Of a DNA stretch of 40,466 nt, positions 1 to 7,147 are shown one piece after another. The notes under the pieces are model-generated. The model ran no database searches. It was not told where the DNA came from and worked only from the letters and a program-made list of their open reading frames with translations. The position numbers were made by a program, and so were the translations under genes. Source of the stretch: Collinsella aerofaciens (GTDB lineage Bacteria > Actinomycetota > Coriobacteriia > Coriobacteriales > Coriobacteriaceae); contig NZ_JADNDZ010000057.1 of NCBI RefSeq assembly GCF_015552075.1, positions 1-40,466 of the forward strand, read 5' to 3'. Within the stretch, counting starts at the first letter, position 1. Each line of letters begins with the position of its first letter.

Positions 1-59
1 GGTCATGCCCGACGATTGAACGTCAGATTGCCGCTTAGGGGCGTTTGCAGCGTCGAGCC

Positions 60-87
60 GTTACGCGGTTTGGTAAAACCGCGTAAC
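60..87 (-). terminator. hairpin after dapH, possible terminator
   Basis: A perfect 12-bp inverted repeat (60-71 with 76-87, loop of 4) lies just past the dapH stop codon, where an operon terminator is expected. There is no clear T-tract on the minus strand, so it may be a weak terminator or an RNA 3'-end stabiliser. Positions 1-59 hold nothing I can identify. Confidence 0.5.
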
Positions 88-89
88 TT

Positions 90-809
90 CTACAGCTGGC
101 GCAGGCCCTCTTCCAGGCCGGTCTTGCTGTCGGTCTTCTCGTCGCGCATCTTGATGACGCGGGCGGGGACACCGGCCACGACGGCACCGGCGGGGACGTC
201 CTCGACGCACACGGCGCCGGCGGCAACAACAGCGCCCCTGCCCACGCGCACGCCCTCCAGGACCACGGCGTTGGCGCCAATCATAACGTCGTCCTCGATG
301 ATGACGGGCGTGGCGCTGGCGGGCTCCACGACGCCTGCCAGCACGGTGCCGGCGCCGATGTGGCAGTTCTTGCCCACGGTGGCGCGGCCGCCCAGCACGG
401 CGCCCATATCGATCATGGAACCCTCACCAATGACGGAGCCGATGTTGATGATGGCGCCCATCATGATGACGGCGCGATCGCCGATCTCGACGCGGTCGCG
501 GATGATCGCGCCCGGCTCGATGCGAGCGTTGATGCCCTTAAGGTCGAGCATGGGCACGGCGGAGTTGCGGCAGTCATTCTCGACATCGTAGTAGTCGATG
601 GAGTCGGCATTGGCATCGAGGATGGCCTTGAGCTCATCCCAGTCGCCAAAGACGGTCTTGCCGCGACGGCCGCCGTAGACATGTGCGTCGCCCCAGGCAA
701 CCTTCATGCCGGGCTTCTCGCGCACGTACAGCTTGACAGGTGTCTTTTTGGGCGCGGTGGCGATGTAGTTGATAATCTCCTGGGCATCCATCTCGGCTGC
801 GTTACTCAT
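90..809 (-). CDS. dapH: 2,3,4,5-tetrahydropyridine-2,6-dicarboxylate N-acetyltransferase
   Basis: This 239-residue cytosolic enzyme transfers acetyl from acetyl-CoA to tetrahydrodipicolinate, the committing step of the acetylase branch of the diaminopimelate/lysine pathway. The N-terminal ~80 residues match the DapH cap domain ([14 protein letters not shown] region). From about residue 95 there is a left-handed beta-helix of hexapeptide repeats ([43 protein letters not shown]), and length agrees with the Bacillus-type enzyme (about 236). The ATG at 809 follows AAAAGGAG at good spacing. It is the last gene of the lysA-dapA-dapB-dapH operon, 39 bp after dapB, and should share control by the lysine riboswitch. 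The succinylase enzyme DapD is the main alternative, but the N-terminal region and length favour DapH. Confidence 0.93.
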   Translation of the reverse strand: MSNAAEMDAQEIINYIATAPKKTPVKLYVREKPGMKVAWGDAHVYGGRRGKTVFGDWDELKAILDANADSIDYYDVENDCRNSAVPMLDLKGINARIEPGAIIRDRVEIGDRAVIMMGAIINIGSVIGEGSMIDMGAVLGGRATVGKNCHIGAGTVLAGVVEPASATPVIIEDDVMIGANAVVLEGVRVGRGAVVAAGAVCVEDVPAGAVVAGVPARVIKMRDEKTDSKTGLEEGLRQL

Positions 810-848
810 ATGCTGTTTCTCCTTTTCGTGAATACGGTTGATACCTGG

Positions 849-1589
849 TTAGGCAAACATGACCTGGTCGAAGGTGTAGAAGCCGGGGTCGCGGGTGACG
901 AGCTTCTGCGCGGCTGCCAGGGCGCCGTTGACAAAGATCTGACGGCTCGTGGCGCGGTGGGTGAGCGTGACCTCCTCGTCCTGGCCAAAGAAACCCACCT
1001 CGTGCACGCCGGCGACGGTGCCGCCGCGCAGCGAGTGCATGCCGATCTCCTTGGGATCGCGCGCGCCGCACATGCCCTCGCGGCCATAGACGGGGTGGTA
1101 GCCTGCCTCGGGTTCAGCTTCGACGACGGCGTCGAGCAGTAGCTTGGCAGTGCCGCTCGGGGCGTCGACCTTTTGGTTGTGGTGCGTCTCGACGATTTCG
1201 CAGTCAAAGCCGGGCAGCTCGCGTGTAGCCTGCGCTACCAGATGGCGCAGGGCTGCGATACCGATGGAGTAATTGCCCGAGTGCATAACGCGGGTGTTCT
1301 GGCCCAGCTCACGCAGGCGGTCCATCTGCTCGGGCGTATAGCCCGTGGTGCCCGAGACCAACGCGGCGCCCGTGCGCTCGACATAGGCGACGACGGCATC
1401 GAAGGTCACGACGTTCGAGAAGTCGATGATAACGTCGGCCGCCGGGGCGCTCTCGAGCTCGGACAGATCAAAACCGATCTGGGCGACGATATCAAAAACG
1501 GGCTGACCGGCGGCATCAACGGTGCCCTCGGCGGTGGTGCGGATGAGCGAGCCCATGCGGCCCGTTCCCATAATGACGGTCTTAATCAA
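849..1589 (-). CDS. dapB: 4-hydroxy-tetrahydrodipicolinate reductase
   Basis: DapB reduces the DapA product with NAD(P)H to tetrahydrodipicolinate, the substrate of the DapH encoded just downstream. At 246 residues it has the usual length. The Rossmann nucleotide-binding loop is right at the N-terminus (IMGTGRMGS, about residues 6-14). The family signature HHNQKVDAPSGTA, with the catalytic His-Lys region, is near residues 137-149, and VSGTTGYT carries another conserved loop. The start codon is TTG at 1587-1589, overlapping the dapA stop by 8 nt. This points to translational coupling; the only nearby ATG (residue 7) would cut into the Rossmann strand, so the TTG is preferred. Confidence 0.93.
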   Translation of the reverse strand: MIKTVIMGTGRMGSLIRTTAEGTVDAAGQPVFDIVAQIGFDLSELESAPAADVIIDFSNVVTFDAVVAYVERTGAALVSGTTGYTPEQMDRLRELGQNTRVMHSGNYSIGIAALRHLVAQATRELPGFDCEIVETHHNQKVDAPSGTAKLLLDAVVEAEPEAGYHPVYGREGMCGARDPKEIGMHSLRGGTVAGVHEVGFFGQDEEVTLTHRATSRQIFVNGALAAAQKLVTRDPGFYTFDQVMFA

Positions 1590-2472
1590 GCAGACCAGCT
1601 CCCTTCAGAGCATCGGTAAGTGCGGCTCGCGTGTCGTCTGCCATGGGGCACAGCGGCATACGGTAGTTTGCCTCGATCATGCCCATCTGGGCGAGCGCTT
1701 CCTTGACGGGGATGGGGTTGACCTCGCTAAAGAGGGCATTGATGAGCGGCTGGCCGGCAATCTGGATATCGCGGGCGCGCTCCACGTCACCGTCCAGATA
1801 GGCGCGGCACATGTCGTGCACGAGCTGCGGCTGAACATCGGCCCACACGCTGATGGTGCCCGAGGCGCCCAGGCTCATGAGCGGTACGGTAAGCGCGTCC
1901 TCGCCCGAGTACATGCGGAAGTCGTCTGACAGCAGGTGGGCGATCTTGGCCGCGTAGGCGACGTTGCCCGAGGCCTCCTTAATACCCATGATGTTGGGGT
2001 GCGCGGCCAGGCGTTCTACGTTGCGCTCGCTGATGCCGCAGCCACAGCGGCCGGGGATGTTGTACAGGATGCAGGGGATGTCCACGGCGTCGGCGACGGT
2101 CTTAAAATGCTGATAGATACCCTCTTCATTGGACTTGTTGTAGTAGGGGGTGATGAGCAGCAGACCGTCGGCGCCCAGGCCCTGATAGGTGAGCGACTTG
2201 GTGAGCATGGTCTGTGTGGAGTTGGAGCCCGAGCCGGCAATAACGGGGACGCGTCCTGCAACATGCTTGACCACAGCGGCGACGACGGAGTTGTCCTCGT
2301 CATCGGTCATCGTGGCACTCTCACCGGTGGTGCCCAGGGTGAGGATGGCGTCAGTGCCATTTTGCAGGTGGAAATCGATAAGGTGCTCAAGCGCGTCAAA
2401 GTCGACACTGCCGTCCTTTTTAAACGGCGTGACAAGGGCGACGATTGAGCCCTCGAGATTGCGGATATCCAT
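1582..2472 (-). CDS. dapA: internal start for a separate DapA (alternative translation)
   Basis: This is the same frame as the second half of the lysA-dapA open frame. Translation from the ATG at 2470-2472 gives 296 residues beginning MDIRNLEGSIVALVTPF, exactly where free-standing DapA proteins begin and with their usual length. GAAGGAG lies about 5 nt before this ATG, a better Shine-Dalgarno match than that of lysA itself. This suggests a formerly separate dapA whose upstream lysA stop was lost, with independent initiation still possible. The sequence cannot show which product is made. Confidence 0.5.
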   Translation of the reverse strand: MDIRNLEGSIVALVTPFKKDGSVDFDALEHLIDFHLQNGTDAILTLGTTGESATMTDDEDNSVVAAVVKHVAGRVPVIAGSGSNSTQTMLTKSLTYQGLGADGLLLITPYYNKSNEEGIYQHFKTVADAVDIPCILYNIPGRCGCGISERNVERLAAHPNIMGIKEASGNVAYAAKIAHLLSDDFRMYSGEDALTVPLMSLGASGTISVWADVQPQLVHDMCRAYLDGDVERARDIQIAGQPLINALFSEVNPIPVKEALAQMGMIEANYRMPLCPMADDTRAALTDALKGAGLLD

Positions 2473-3891
2473 GTTCTTCTCCTTCGCTTCCGCGATCTGG
2501 ACGCGTTTGTTCCATTGGGCGGCGACTACTAGGCGCTCGTCCTGAGCGCGACGGCGGGCGCTTTCGGCGCGCGATTTGGCCAGCAGCTCGCGGCCGCACG
2601 GCAGCACGTCGAGCGTGGCAAAGTAATCGCCCGGGCGCTCGGCGCGGCGGATGAGGTCGGCCGCGCCATCGGGGCGCAGCAGGACCTCGGCGGAGCGCAG
2701 ACGTCCGTTGTAGTTGTAGCCCATGGAGTAGCCATGCGCACCGGTATCGTGGATTACAAGCAGGTCACCCATGTCGATATGCGGCAGCTTGCGATCGATA
2801 GCGAACTTGTCGTTGTTCTCGCATAGGTTGCCCGTGATGTCATAGGTGTTCGTGACGGGCGCTGTGGCCTTGTCGGCGCCGCCCGGCTGACCCATCACCG
2901 TAATGTGGTGGTAGGCGCCATACATGGCAGGGCGAATCAAATCGACGGCGCTTGCATCGACACCGATATAGTCCTTGTAGATCTGCTTCTCGTGGATGGC
3001 CTTGGTGACCAGGCAGCCGTAGGGGCCCAACATAAAGCGGCCCATCTCGGTGCAGATGGCCACATCGCCCATGCCGGCGGGAACCAGGATCTCGTCGTAT
3101 GCCGCGTGTACTCCCTCGCCGATGGCGCGAATGTCGTTGGCCTGCTGCTCGGGCAGGTAGGGGATGCCGACGCCGCCGGACAGATTGATGAAGGCGACGT
3201 GTGCGCCGGTCTCGCGCTCCAGGCGTACGGCAAGCTCAAAGAGGATGCGCGCGAGCTTGGGGTAGTAGTCGTTGGTGACAGTGTTGCTGGCAAGGAATGC
3301 GTGGATGCCAAAGTCCTCGGCGCCCTTGGCCTTGAGCATGCGGAAGGCCTCGAAGAGCTGCTCGGTGGTCATGCCATATTTGGAGTCGCCCGGGTTGTCC
3401 ATGATGCCGTTGGAGAGCTGGAACAGGCCGCCTGGATTAAAGCGGCAGCTGACCGTCTTGGGGATGGGCCCCGCAACGCGCTCAAAGAACTCGATGTGGC
3501 TGATGTCGTCAAAGTTGACGATGGCACCCAGCTTGTCGGCGAGCTCAAAGTCGGCAGCCGGCGTGTCGTTGGACGAGAACATGATGTCGTGTCCCGTGAT
3601 ACCCAGCGAACGGGCGATCATGAGCTCGGTATAGCTCGAGCAATCGCAGCCGCAGCCGTATTCGTTGAGAATGGAGATGAGCGCCGGGTTGGGGTTGGCC
3701 TTGACGGCAAAGTATTCCTTAAAGCCCGGGTTCCATGCAAAGGCGTCGCGCACTTCTTGCATGTTGCGGCGGATGCCCGCCTCGTCGTATAGATGAAACG
3801 GCGTGGGGAACTGCTCGACGATATGCTCGAGTGTCTCTTTGTCCACAAACGGCTGCTTGGCCGCATATGCCTCGTTGGGGGTCAATGCCAT
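1582..3891 (-). CDS. lysA-dapA: diaminopimelate decarboxylase and dihydrodipicolinate synthase in one open frame
   Basis: One uninterrupted frame of 769 codons carries two enzymes. Residues 1 to about 445 are a PLP-dependent fold-III diaminopimelate decarboxylase (final step to L-lysine): PLP lysine in FAVKANPNP, the GGG-type loop LSGGVGIPY, and HDTGAHGYSMGYNYNG near the C-terminus. Residues 474-769 are a complete class I aldolase-type 4-hydroxy-tetrahydrodipicolinate synthase: GTTGESATMTDDE, YYNKSNEEGIYQHF, CILYNIPGRCG, Schiff-base lysine in MGIKEASGN. The joining segment (about 446-473) is charged and contains no stop codon. The DapA portion begins at an ATG (2472) preceded by GAAGGAG, so the protein may be a real fusion, two proteins from two starts, or both. 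The lysA start at 3891 has GAGG 10 nt upstream. A lysine riboswitch precedes it. Confidence 0.9.
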   Translation of the reverse strand: MALTPNEAYAAKQPFVDKETLEHIVEQFPTPFHLYDEAGIRRNMQEVRDAFAWNPGFKEYFAVKANPNPALISILNEYGCGCDCSSYTELMIARSLGITGHDIMFSSNDTPAADFELADKLGAIVNFDDISHIEFFERVAGPIPKTVSCRFNPGGLFQLSNGIMDNPGDSKYGMTTEQLFEAFRMLKAKGAEDFGIHAFLASNTVTNDYYPKLARILFELAVRLERETGAHVAFINLSGGVGIPYLPEQQANDIRAIGEGVHAAYDEILVPAGMGDVAICTEMGRFMLGPYGCLVTKAIHEKQIYKDYIGVDASAVDLIRPAMYGAYHHITVMGQPGGADKATAPVTNTYDITGNLCENNDKFAIDRKLPHIDMGDLLVIHDTGAHGYSMGYNYNGRLRSAEVLLRPDGAADLIRRAERPGDYFATLDVLPCGRELLAKSRAESARRRAQDERLVVAAQWNKRVQIAEAKEKNMDIRNLEGSIVALVTPFKKDGSVDFDALEHLIDFHLQNGTDAILTLGTTGESATMTDDEDNSVVAAVVKHVAGRVPVIAGSGSNSTQTMLTKSLTYQGLGADGLLLITPYYNKSNEEGIYQHFKTVADAVDIPCILYNIPGRCGCGISERNVERLAAHPNIMGIKEASGNVAYAAKIAHLLSDDFRMYSGEDALTVPLMSLGASGTISVWADVQPQLVHDMCRAYLDGDVERARDIQIAGQPLINALFSEVNPIPVKEALAQMGMIEANYRMPLCPMADDTRAALTDALKGAGLLD

Positions 3892-3901
3892 GTCCCGTAA
3901 A

Positions 3902-3959
3902 CCTCGCTATCCAGACGGCGCCATCTGCGCATCGAATCCGCATAACGTGGACCCAATGT
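3902..3959 (-). promoter_or_regulatory. putative expression platform of the lysine riboswitch
   Basis: The 3' strand of P1 and following bases (CGCTATCCGGA, 3969-3959) can pair with TCTGGATAGCG (3915-3905) as an 11-bp helix with one G-U pair. That segment abuts the GAGG Shine-Dalgarno (3905-3902). It also overlaps a competing hairpin CAGATG/CGTCTG around GCGC, so P1 formation and the downstream helix are mutually exclusive. No T-tract terminator is visible, which suggests translational control. The simple reading (free aptamer pairs next to the SD) does not by itself give the expected OFF-with-lysine logic, so the mechanism remains open. Confidence 0.4.
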
Positions 3960-3962
3960 CCG

Positions 3963-4120
3963 GATAGCGCTCCCGCATTGCTGCAGACAGTCCTGTGGGT
4001 GTTTCCCACAGGCCCACCAGGTTGTTCGTGCCCGTAAAACCCAGTTCGGCGGGTTTCGCCTCCCCACGGGGTCAAAGCCTGCCGGCTCGCCCGCGGCTCT
4101 TCGTGCCCGCGCCTCTATCA
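3963..4120 (-). promoter_or_regulatory. lysine riboswitch (L-box) aptamer
   Basis: Read on the minus strand, the leader of lysA matches the L-box aptamer in order. P1 is GATAG (from 4119) pairing with CTATC (to 3963). It is followed by the conserved AGAGGCGCG and AAGAGCC, then GGGGAGGCG and CGCCGAA, as in Bacillus lysC leaders. A P4-like hairpin has perfect 8-bp arms (CCTGTGGG with CCCACAGG). CTGTC introduces a short P5 (CTGCA/TGCGG) capped by a GCAA tetraloop, and GGAGCGCTATC closes P1. The size (about 158 nt) fits the class. Known L-boxes reduce expression of lysine synthesis or uptake genes when lysine binds, which suits the downstream lysA-dapA-dapB-dapH operon. Confidence 0.88.
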
Positions 4121-4147
4121 AGTGGTAAAGACCCTATCACGTTGCAC

Positions 4148-4176
4148 TTTACCAAACAAGAGTATTCGTATATAAC
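4148..4176 (+). promoter_or_regulatory. candidate promoter of the M20 amidohydrolase
   Basis: TTTACC (4148-4153) and TATAAC (4171-4176) are separated by 17 bp, in an AT-rich patch about 90 bp before the start codon. The -10 is one mismatch from consensus. The same patch lies upstream of the lysine riboswitch on the other strand and may hold its promoter too. Confidence 0.4.
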
Positions 4177-4269
4177 GTTTAAAAAATGCAGGGATATGCT
4201 GGAAACATGTGCGCCACAATCCTGTATCACAATAAGTTGCAACAGATGTGCCTCACGAAGGGATCCTCT

Positions 4270-5457
4270 ATGACCGAGCTCCAAGAACTCCGTCGCTATC
4301 GCCGCGATCTCCATCGCATTCCGGAGCTCGATTTCGATCTTCCGCAAACCATTGCCTATATCGAGGGCGTGTTGGCACCGCTCACCTGCGAAGTGACCCA
4401 TCCGTGCCCCAACTGCGTCTGTGCTTTCTTCGACGCCGGCGTTGATGCCGCGCATGCCACGGCGATTCGCGCCGATATGGATGCGCTGCCCATCGCGGAG
4501 GCGACGGGAGCGGCCTTTGCCTCGACCCATCCCGGCAAGATGCACGCTTGCGGACATGACGGACATATGGCCATGGCGCTTGCCGCCGCGACGTATGTCG
4601 ACCGTACGATTCGCGAACAGCCGGGCGCCATTAGGCGCAACGTTCTCTTTGTGTTCCAGCCGGCCGAGGAAACGACCGGTGGTGCCAAGACGGTATGCGA
4701 GAGTGGTGTGTTCGAGCGCTATGGGGCCGACCGCATTTTTGGCTTCCATGTGTGGCCCGATCTGCCTGCCGGCACGTTGGCGAGTTGTTCCGGTCCGCTG
4801 CTGGCGCGTTCGAGCGAGACGCATATCCATATTCACGGTACGAGCATCCACATCGCTAAGACCTATGGTGTGCCGGTTGGGGAGTCGCACGATGCCGCGT
4901 TGGCGGCAGCGAAGTTTTTGGTTGCCGAGCGCGAGCTGATGGACGAGCTGGGCACCGACGAGCCCTGTATCGGTAAGTTTGGTCTGCTGCAGGCCGGTGC
5001 CGTCTGCAACGCGGTGGCGGGGGAGGCCCATGTTGCCGGCAGCCTACGTGTGTTTACGGACGACATGTTCGACCGTGCGCGCGAAGGCGTACGCCGTGTG
5101 CTCGACGAGGCGTGCACCGCAACGGGCTGCACGTATGATCTTGACTTTGCCGAGGGCTATCCACCGGTCGATAACGACCCTGAGTTGTTTGCCCGAATCG
5201 CGCCCGCTCTGCCCGAATTGCAGCTCGTGGACGAGCCGCTGCTAATCGCCGAGGATTTCGCGTTCTATCAGCGCCATCTGCCGGGCGTGTTTTTCCTGCT
5301 GGGCACGGGTATGCCAGAGGACCAAGACAACCCGAGTGATTCGGATGGCTGCCCCGCCTATGCCACAAGCGCTCTGCATACCGATAGCATGCTCTTTGAC
5401 GAGGAAATTCTACTCAAGGGCCTCGATGTCTACAAACGATTGCTTTTGCTTGACTAA
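4270..5457 (+). CDS. M20-family amidohydrolase, possibly N-acetyl-diaminopimelate deacetylase
   Basis: This 395-residue cytosolic metallohydrolase of the M20D group (HipO/AmhX/YkuR relatives) probably removes an acyl group from an amino acid. Metal-binding motifs are visible: MHACGHDGHM (about residues 93-102), FQPAEET (134-140), GFHVWPD, and a late EDFAFYQ. Its position, divergent from a diaminopimelate operon that uses DapH, makes N-acetyl-diaminopimelate deacetylase a good guess; that branch needs such an enzyme and none is in the operon. A general N-acyl-amino-acid or hippurate hydrolase is the alternative. The ATG at 4270 follows GAAGGGA; an upstream in-frame ATG at 4246 lacks a better site. 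The lid region contains HIHGTSIHIAK where many relatives have a GxxxHAAxP-type motif. Confidence 0.75.
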   Translation: MTELQELRRYRRDLHRIPELDFDLPQTIAYIEGVLAPLTCEVTHPCPNCVCAFFDAGVDAAHATAIRADMDALPIAEATGAAFASTHPGKMHACGHDGHMAMALAAATYVDRTIREQPGAIRRNVLFVFQPAEETTGGAKTVCESGVFERYGADRIFGFHVWPDLPAGTLASCSGPLLARSSETHIHIHGTSIHIAKTYGVPVGESHDAALAAAKFLVAERELMDELGTDEPCIGKFGLLQAGAVCNAVAGEAHVAGSLRVFTDDMFDRAREGVRRVLDEACTATGCTYDLDFAEGYPPVDNDPELFARIAPALPELQLVDEPLLIAEDFAFYQRHLPGVFFLLGTGMPEDQDNPSDSDGCPAYATSALHTDSMLFDEEILLKGLDVYKRLLLLD

Positions 5458-5471
5458 GGTGTGAAGGACTA

Positions 5472-5548
5472 TTTGTTCTAGAAAACACGAACAAACGTAC
5501 GATATAATAGAGATGTAAGTCTATAGAAACGTTTGACGTTACTAACGT
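5472..5548 (+). promoter_or_regulatory. higBA promoter with two palindromic operator candidates
   Basis: A consensus -10 TATAAT lies at 5503-5508, with no convincing -35. Just upstream, TTTGTTC (5472-5478) and GAACAAA (5489-5495) form a perfect 7-bp inverted repeat. Just downstream, ACGTTACTAACGT (5536-5548) is a perfect odd palindrome 11 bp before the toxin start. HigA antitoxins generally repress their own promoter at such palindromes. CGAACAAACGTACG (5488-5501) also resembles an actinobacterial SOS box with two departures from consensus. Confidence 0.5.
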
Positions 5549-5559
5549 AAGGCGATACG

Positions 5560-5841
5560 ATGATTGCATCGTATGAAGATGAGGATACCGAACGCTTTGC
5601 CATGGGTGTGCGGGTCAGGAGGTTCGTGCCCTTTGAGCGTGTTGCGTTGAGGAAGATTCGCCAACTGCAGGTTTGTGCTTCGCTTGATGATCTTCGCGTT
5701 CCGCCGGGCAATCGCCTGGAAGCTTTGAAGGGCGATCGTGCCGGTCAATATAGCTTCCGTGTTAACGAGCGCTATCGGGTCTGTTTTGAGTGGAGACAGG
5801 AGATGGCTTGGAATGTCGAAATCGTCGATTATCACAAGTGA
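5560..5841 (+). CDS. higB: HigB-type toxin (RelE superfamily)
   Basis: This 93-residue protein is the mRNA-cleaving toxin of a type II toxin-antitoxin pair, probably acting on ribosome-bound transcripts as characterised HigB toxins do. The family hallmarks are in order: a basic N-terminal strand (FAMGVRVRRF), ALRKIRQL, then LDDLRVPPGNRLEALKGDRAGQYSFRVNERYRVCFEW, and a C-terminal VEIVDYH. This closely follows the HigB/GraT consensus, and length is normal. The toxin precedes its antitoxin, the usual higBA order, and their frames overlap by 29 nt. The ATG at 5560 is the only sensible start. Confidence 0.92.
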   Translation: MIASYEDEDTERFAMGVRVRRFVPFERVALRKIRQLQVCASLDDLRVPPGNRLEALKGDRAGQYSFRVNERYRVCFEWRQEMAWNVEIVDYHK

Positions 5842-6154
5842 TGAGACCTCGTCCGATTTGCTGTCGCCAGTGACTCCTGGTGAGCTTCTCAAAGAGGAGT
5901 TTCTTGTTCCCATGGGCATTTCTCAATATCGCCTTGCGAAAGAGACCGGGATTCCGGCTCAGCGTATCGGGCAGATTGTCTTGGGAAAACGTCGCGTGAC
6001 GGCCGACACCGACCTCCGTCTTTGCCGTTATTTTGGCCTGACGGATGGTTATTGGCTGCGCGCTCAGGTGGCGTTTGACCTTGAGGCCGAGAAAAGGCGG
6101 ATCGAACCGGAACTCGACAAGATCGTTCCTGTTCAGCAGGCTATCGCACTGTAG
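5813..6154 (+). CDS. higA: HigA-type antitoxin, XRE family
   Basis: This 113-residue protein neutralises HigB and probably represses the pair. Residues 18-80 form the XRE helix-turn-helix in the HigA/VapI style: TPGELLKEEFLVPMGISQYRLAKETGIPAQRIGQIVLGKRRVTADTDLRL. It is followed by the typical YFGLTDGYWLRAQVAFDLE segment. The ATG at 5813 lies inside higB with a GGAG 10 nt upstream; the frame runs further back to 5738, but that part lies in toxin code and does not look like HigA. The overlap implies translational coupling. Confidence 0.9.
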   Translation: MSKSSIITSDETSSDLLSPVTPGELLKEEFLVPMGISQYRLAKETGIPAQRIGQIVLGKRRVTADTDLRLCRYFGLTDGYWLRAQVAFDLEAEKRRIEPELDKIVPVQQAIAL

Positions 6155-6183
6155 TGCTCAAAGATGATGGGGGTGGCGCGGCG

Positions 6184-6507
6184 ATGAGGCGACGCCGACA
6201 GTCTGCCGTATATAGTCCGGGTGGATGCGGGTGCGGTTTGCTGCTGCTTCCGGTTATTGCCGTGAGCATTGGCGTGATGTTTGCGCTTGCCGGGCTTGCC
6301 GCGGCGGCGCTCGTGCTGTTTATCACTGCCATCGGCGTGACGATTTGGCTCTGCCGCAATCGCGAGCAACGCCGTGTCGACGGTAAAACCAATGTCGGCT
6401 GGGTCGTCTTTCTGATCATTGCGTACCTGCTGAGTGCCAGCTACCTTGTTTTCTTTGTCCTGTTGATGATCAGTGCCTTTACCGGGGAATCCGTCACGGT
6501 GGGTTGA
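6184..6507 (+). CDS. small two-to-three-helix membrane protein, function unknown
   Basis: I do not recognise a family. The 107-residue product begins with a basic segment (MRRRRQ) followed by CGCGLLLLPVIAVSIGVMFALAGLAAAALVLF-type hydrophobic sequence spanning about residues 20-55. After a basic loop (CRNREQRR) comes a second hydrophobic stretch (about 70-95). Topology resembles small integral inner-membrane proteins. I chose the ATG at 6184, 30 bp after the higA stop, because GGGGGTGG precedes it; the frame also opens at a GTG at 6154 that overlaps the antitoxin stop. It could be cotranscribed with higBA, but nothing shows a role in toxin function. Confidence 0.6.
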   Translation: MRRRRQSAVYSPGGCGCGLLLLPVIAVSIGVMFALAGLAAAALVLFITAIGVTIWLCRNREQRRVDGKTNVGWVVFLIIAYLLSASYLVFFVLLMISAFTGESVTVG

Positions 6508-6612
6508 TGCACTGCCAGCAGACGGTCGCGCGCAGTGCGTTTGCTCGGCGTTTGGATAACTGCATTGGTCGTTTACCGCAGCCTTAGCTCTCAGCTAATG
6601 AATTCAAGTTCA

Positions 6613-6666
6613 ATCCTTCCTACGATGTGCTGTGTACCGGCACGGTAGCCGGATCGTAGGAAGGAT
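6613..6666 (+). promoter_or_regulatory. hairpin burying the ribosome-binding site of the FxLYD gene
   Basis: Arms at 6613-6626 and 6653-6666 form a perfect 14-bp inverted repeat around a 26-nt loop. The 3' arm contains AGGAAGGA, the Shine-Dalgarno of the gene starting at 6672. If transcription begins upstream, the ribosome site would be sealed in this hairpin. Positions 6508-6612 show no gene. Confidence 0.5.
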
Positions 6667-6671
6667 GAATA

Positions 6672-7115
6672 ATGGCAAAAGAGGGAAAGAAGCCAATCGG
6701 CAAGATTGTCCTAGGCATCATCGTGGTGCTGGTTATTGTCGGTGCCGTGGGCTCTATGGGCGGCAACTCAACCGATTCGTCTGCGAGCGATTCGGCAAAA
6801 CCTGCCGAGACGACACGGCAGGCTGAGGAGCAAAAAGAACCGCAAGAACCGTATACCATTGCTGACGAGGCTGAAGACACTTCCAATCAGTTTACCTATA
6901 AGATCACGGGCACCCTGACCAATAACACGGACAAGGAAAAGAGCTACATTCAGATTGAATATGTTCTGTATGATGCCGATGGCAACCAGGTTGGAACGGC
7001 TCTTGCAAACACCAATCATCTGAAGGCGGGCGGCTCCTGGAAGTTCGAGGCGCTGGGTACGGTGTCTCCCGACCAGGTTGCTAGCTGGGAGCGTTCGGAC
7101 GTAAGCGGTTTCTAG
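6672..7115 (+). CDS. membrane-anchored FxLYD-domain protein
   Basis: The 147-residue protein has a short cytoplasmic basic start (MAKEGKKPIGK) and one hydrophobic helix (about residues 11-30). A low-complexity Ser/Thr/Glu/Gln/Pro linker follows (31-65). The extracellular domain (about 70-147) carries the FxLYD-type signature: FTYKITGTLTNN, then YIQIEYVLYDADGNQV and the GGSWKFEA strand. Such domains are small beta-sandwiches on Gram-positive surfaces whose ligands are mostly unknown. There is no lipobox cysteine, so the N-terminal helix is the anchor. The start has an embedded SD (see 6613-6666). Its neighbours are an HTH protein and a membrane kinase on the same strand. Confidence 0.75.
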   Translation: MAKEGKKPIGKIVLGIIVVLVIVGAVGSMGGNSTDSSASDSAKPAETTRQAEEQKEPQEPYTIADEAEDTSNQFTYKITGTLTNNTDKEKSYIQIEYVLYDADGNQVGTALANTNHLKAGGSWKFEALGTVSPDQVASWERSDVSGF

Positions 7116-7147
7116 CATGTTGCATGCACTGGGGGAGGTGAAGTCGT

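Noticed and set aside
2473-2560. Frameshift or sequencing error as cause of the lysA-dapA fusion
   Set aside because: Both parts are in the same frame with intact motifs, so a shift is not needed; only a lost stop codon would be. A base error at the stop cannot be excluded.
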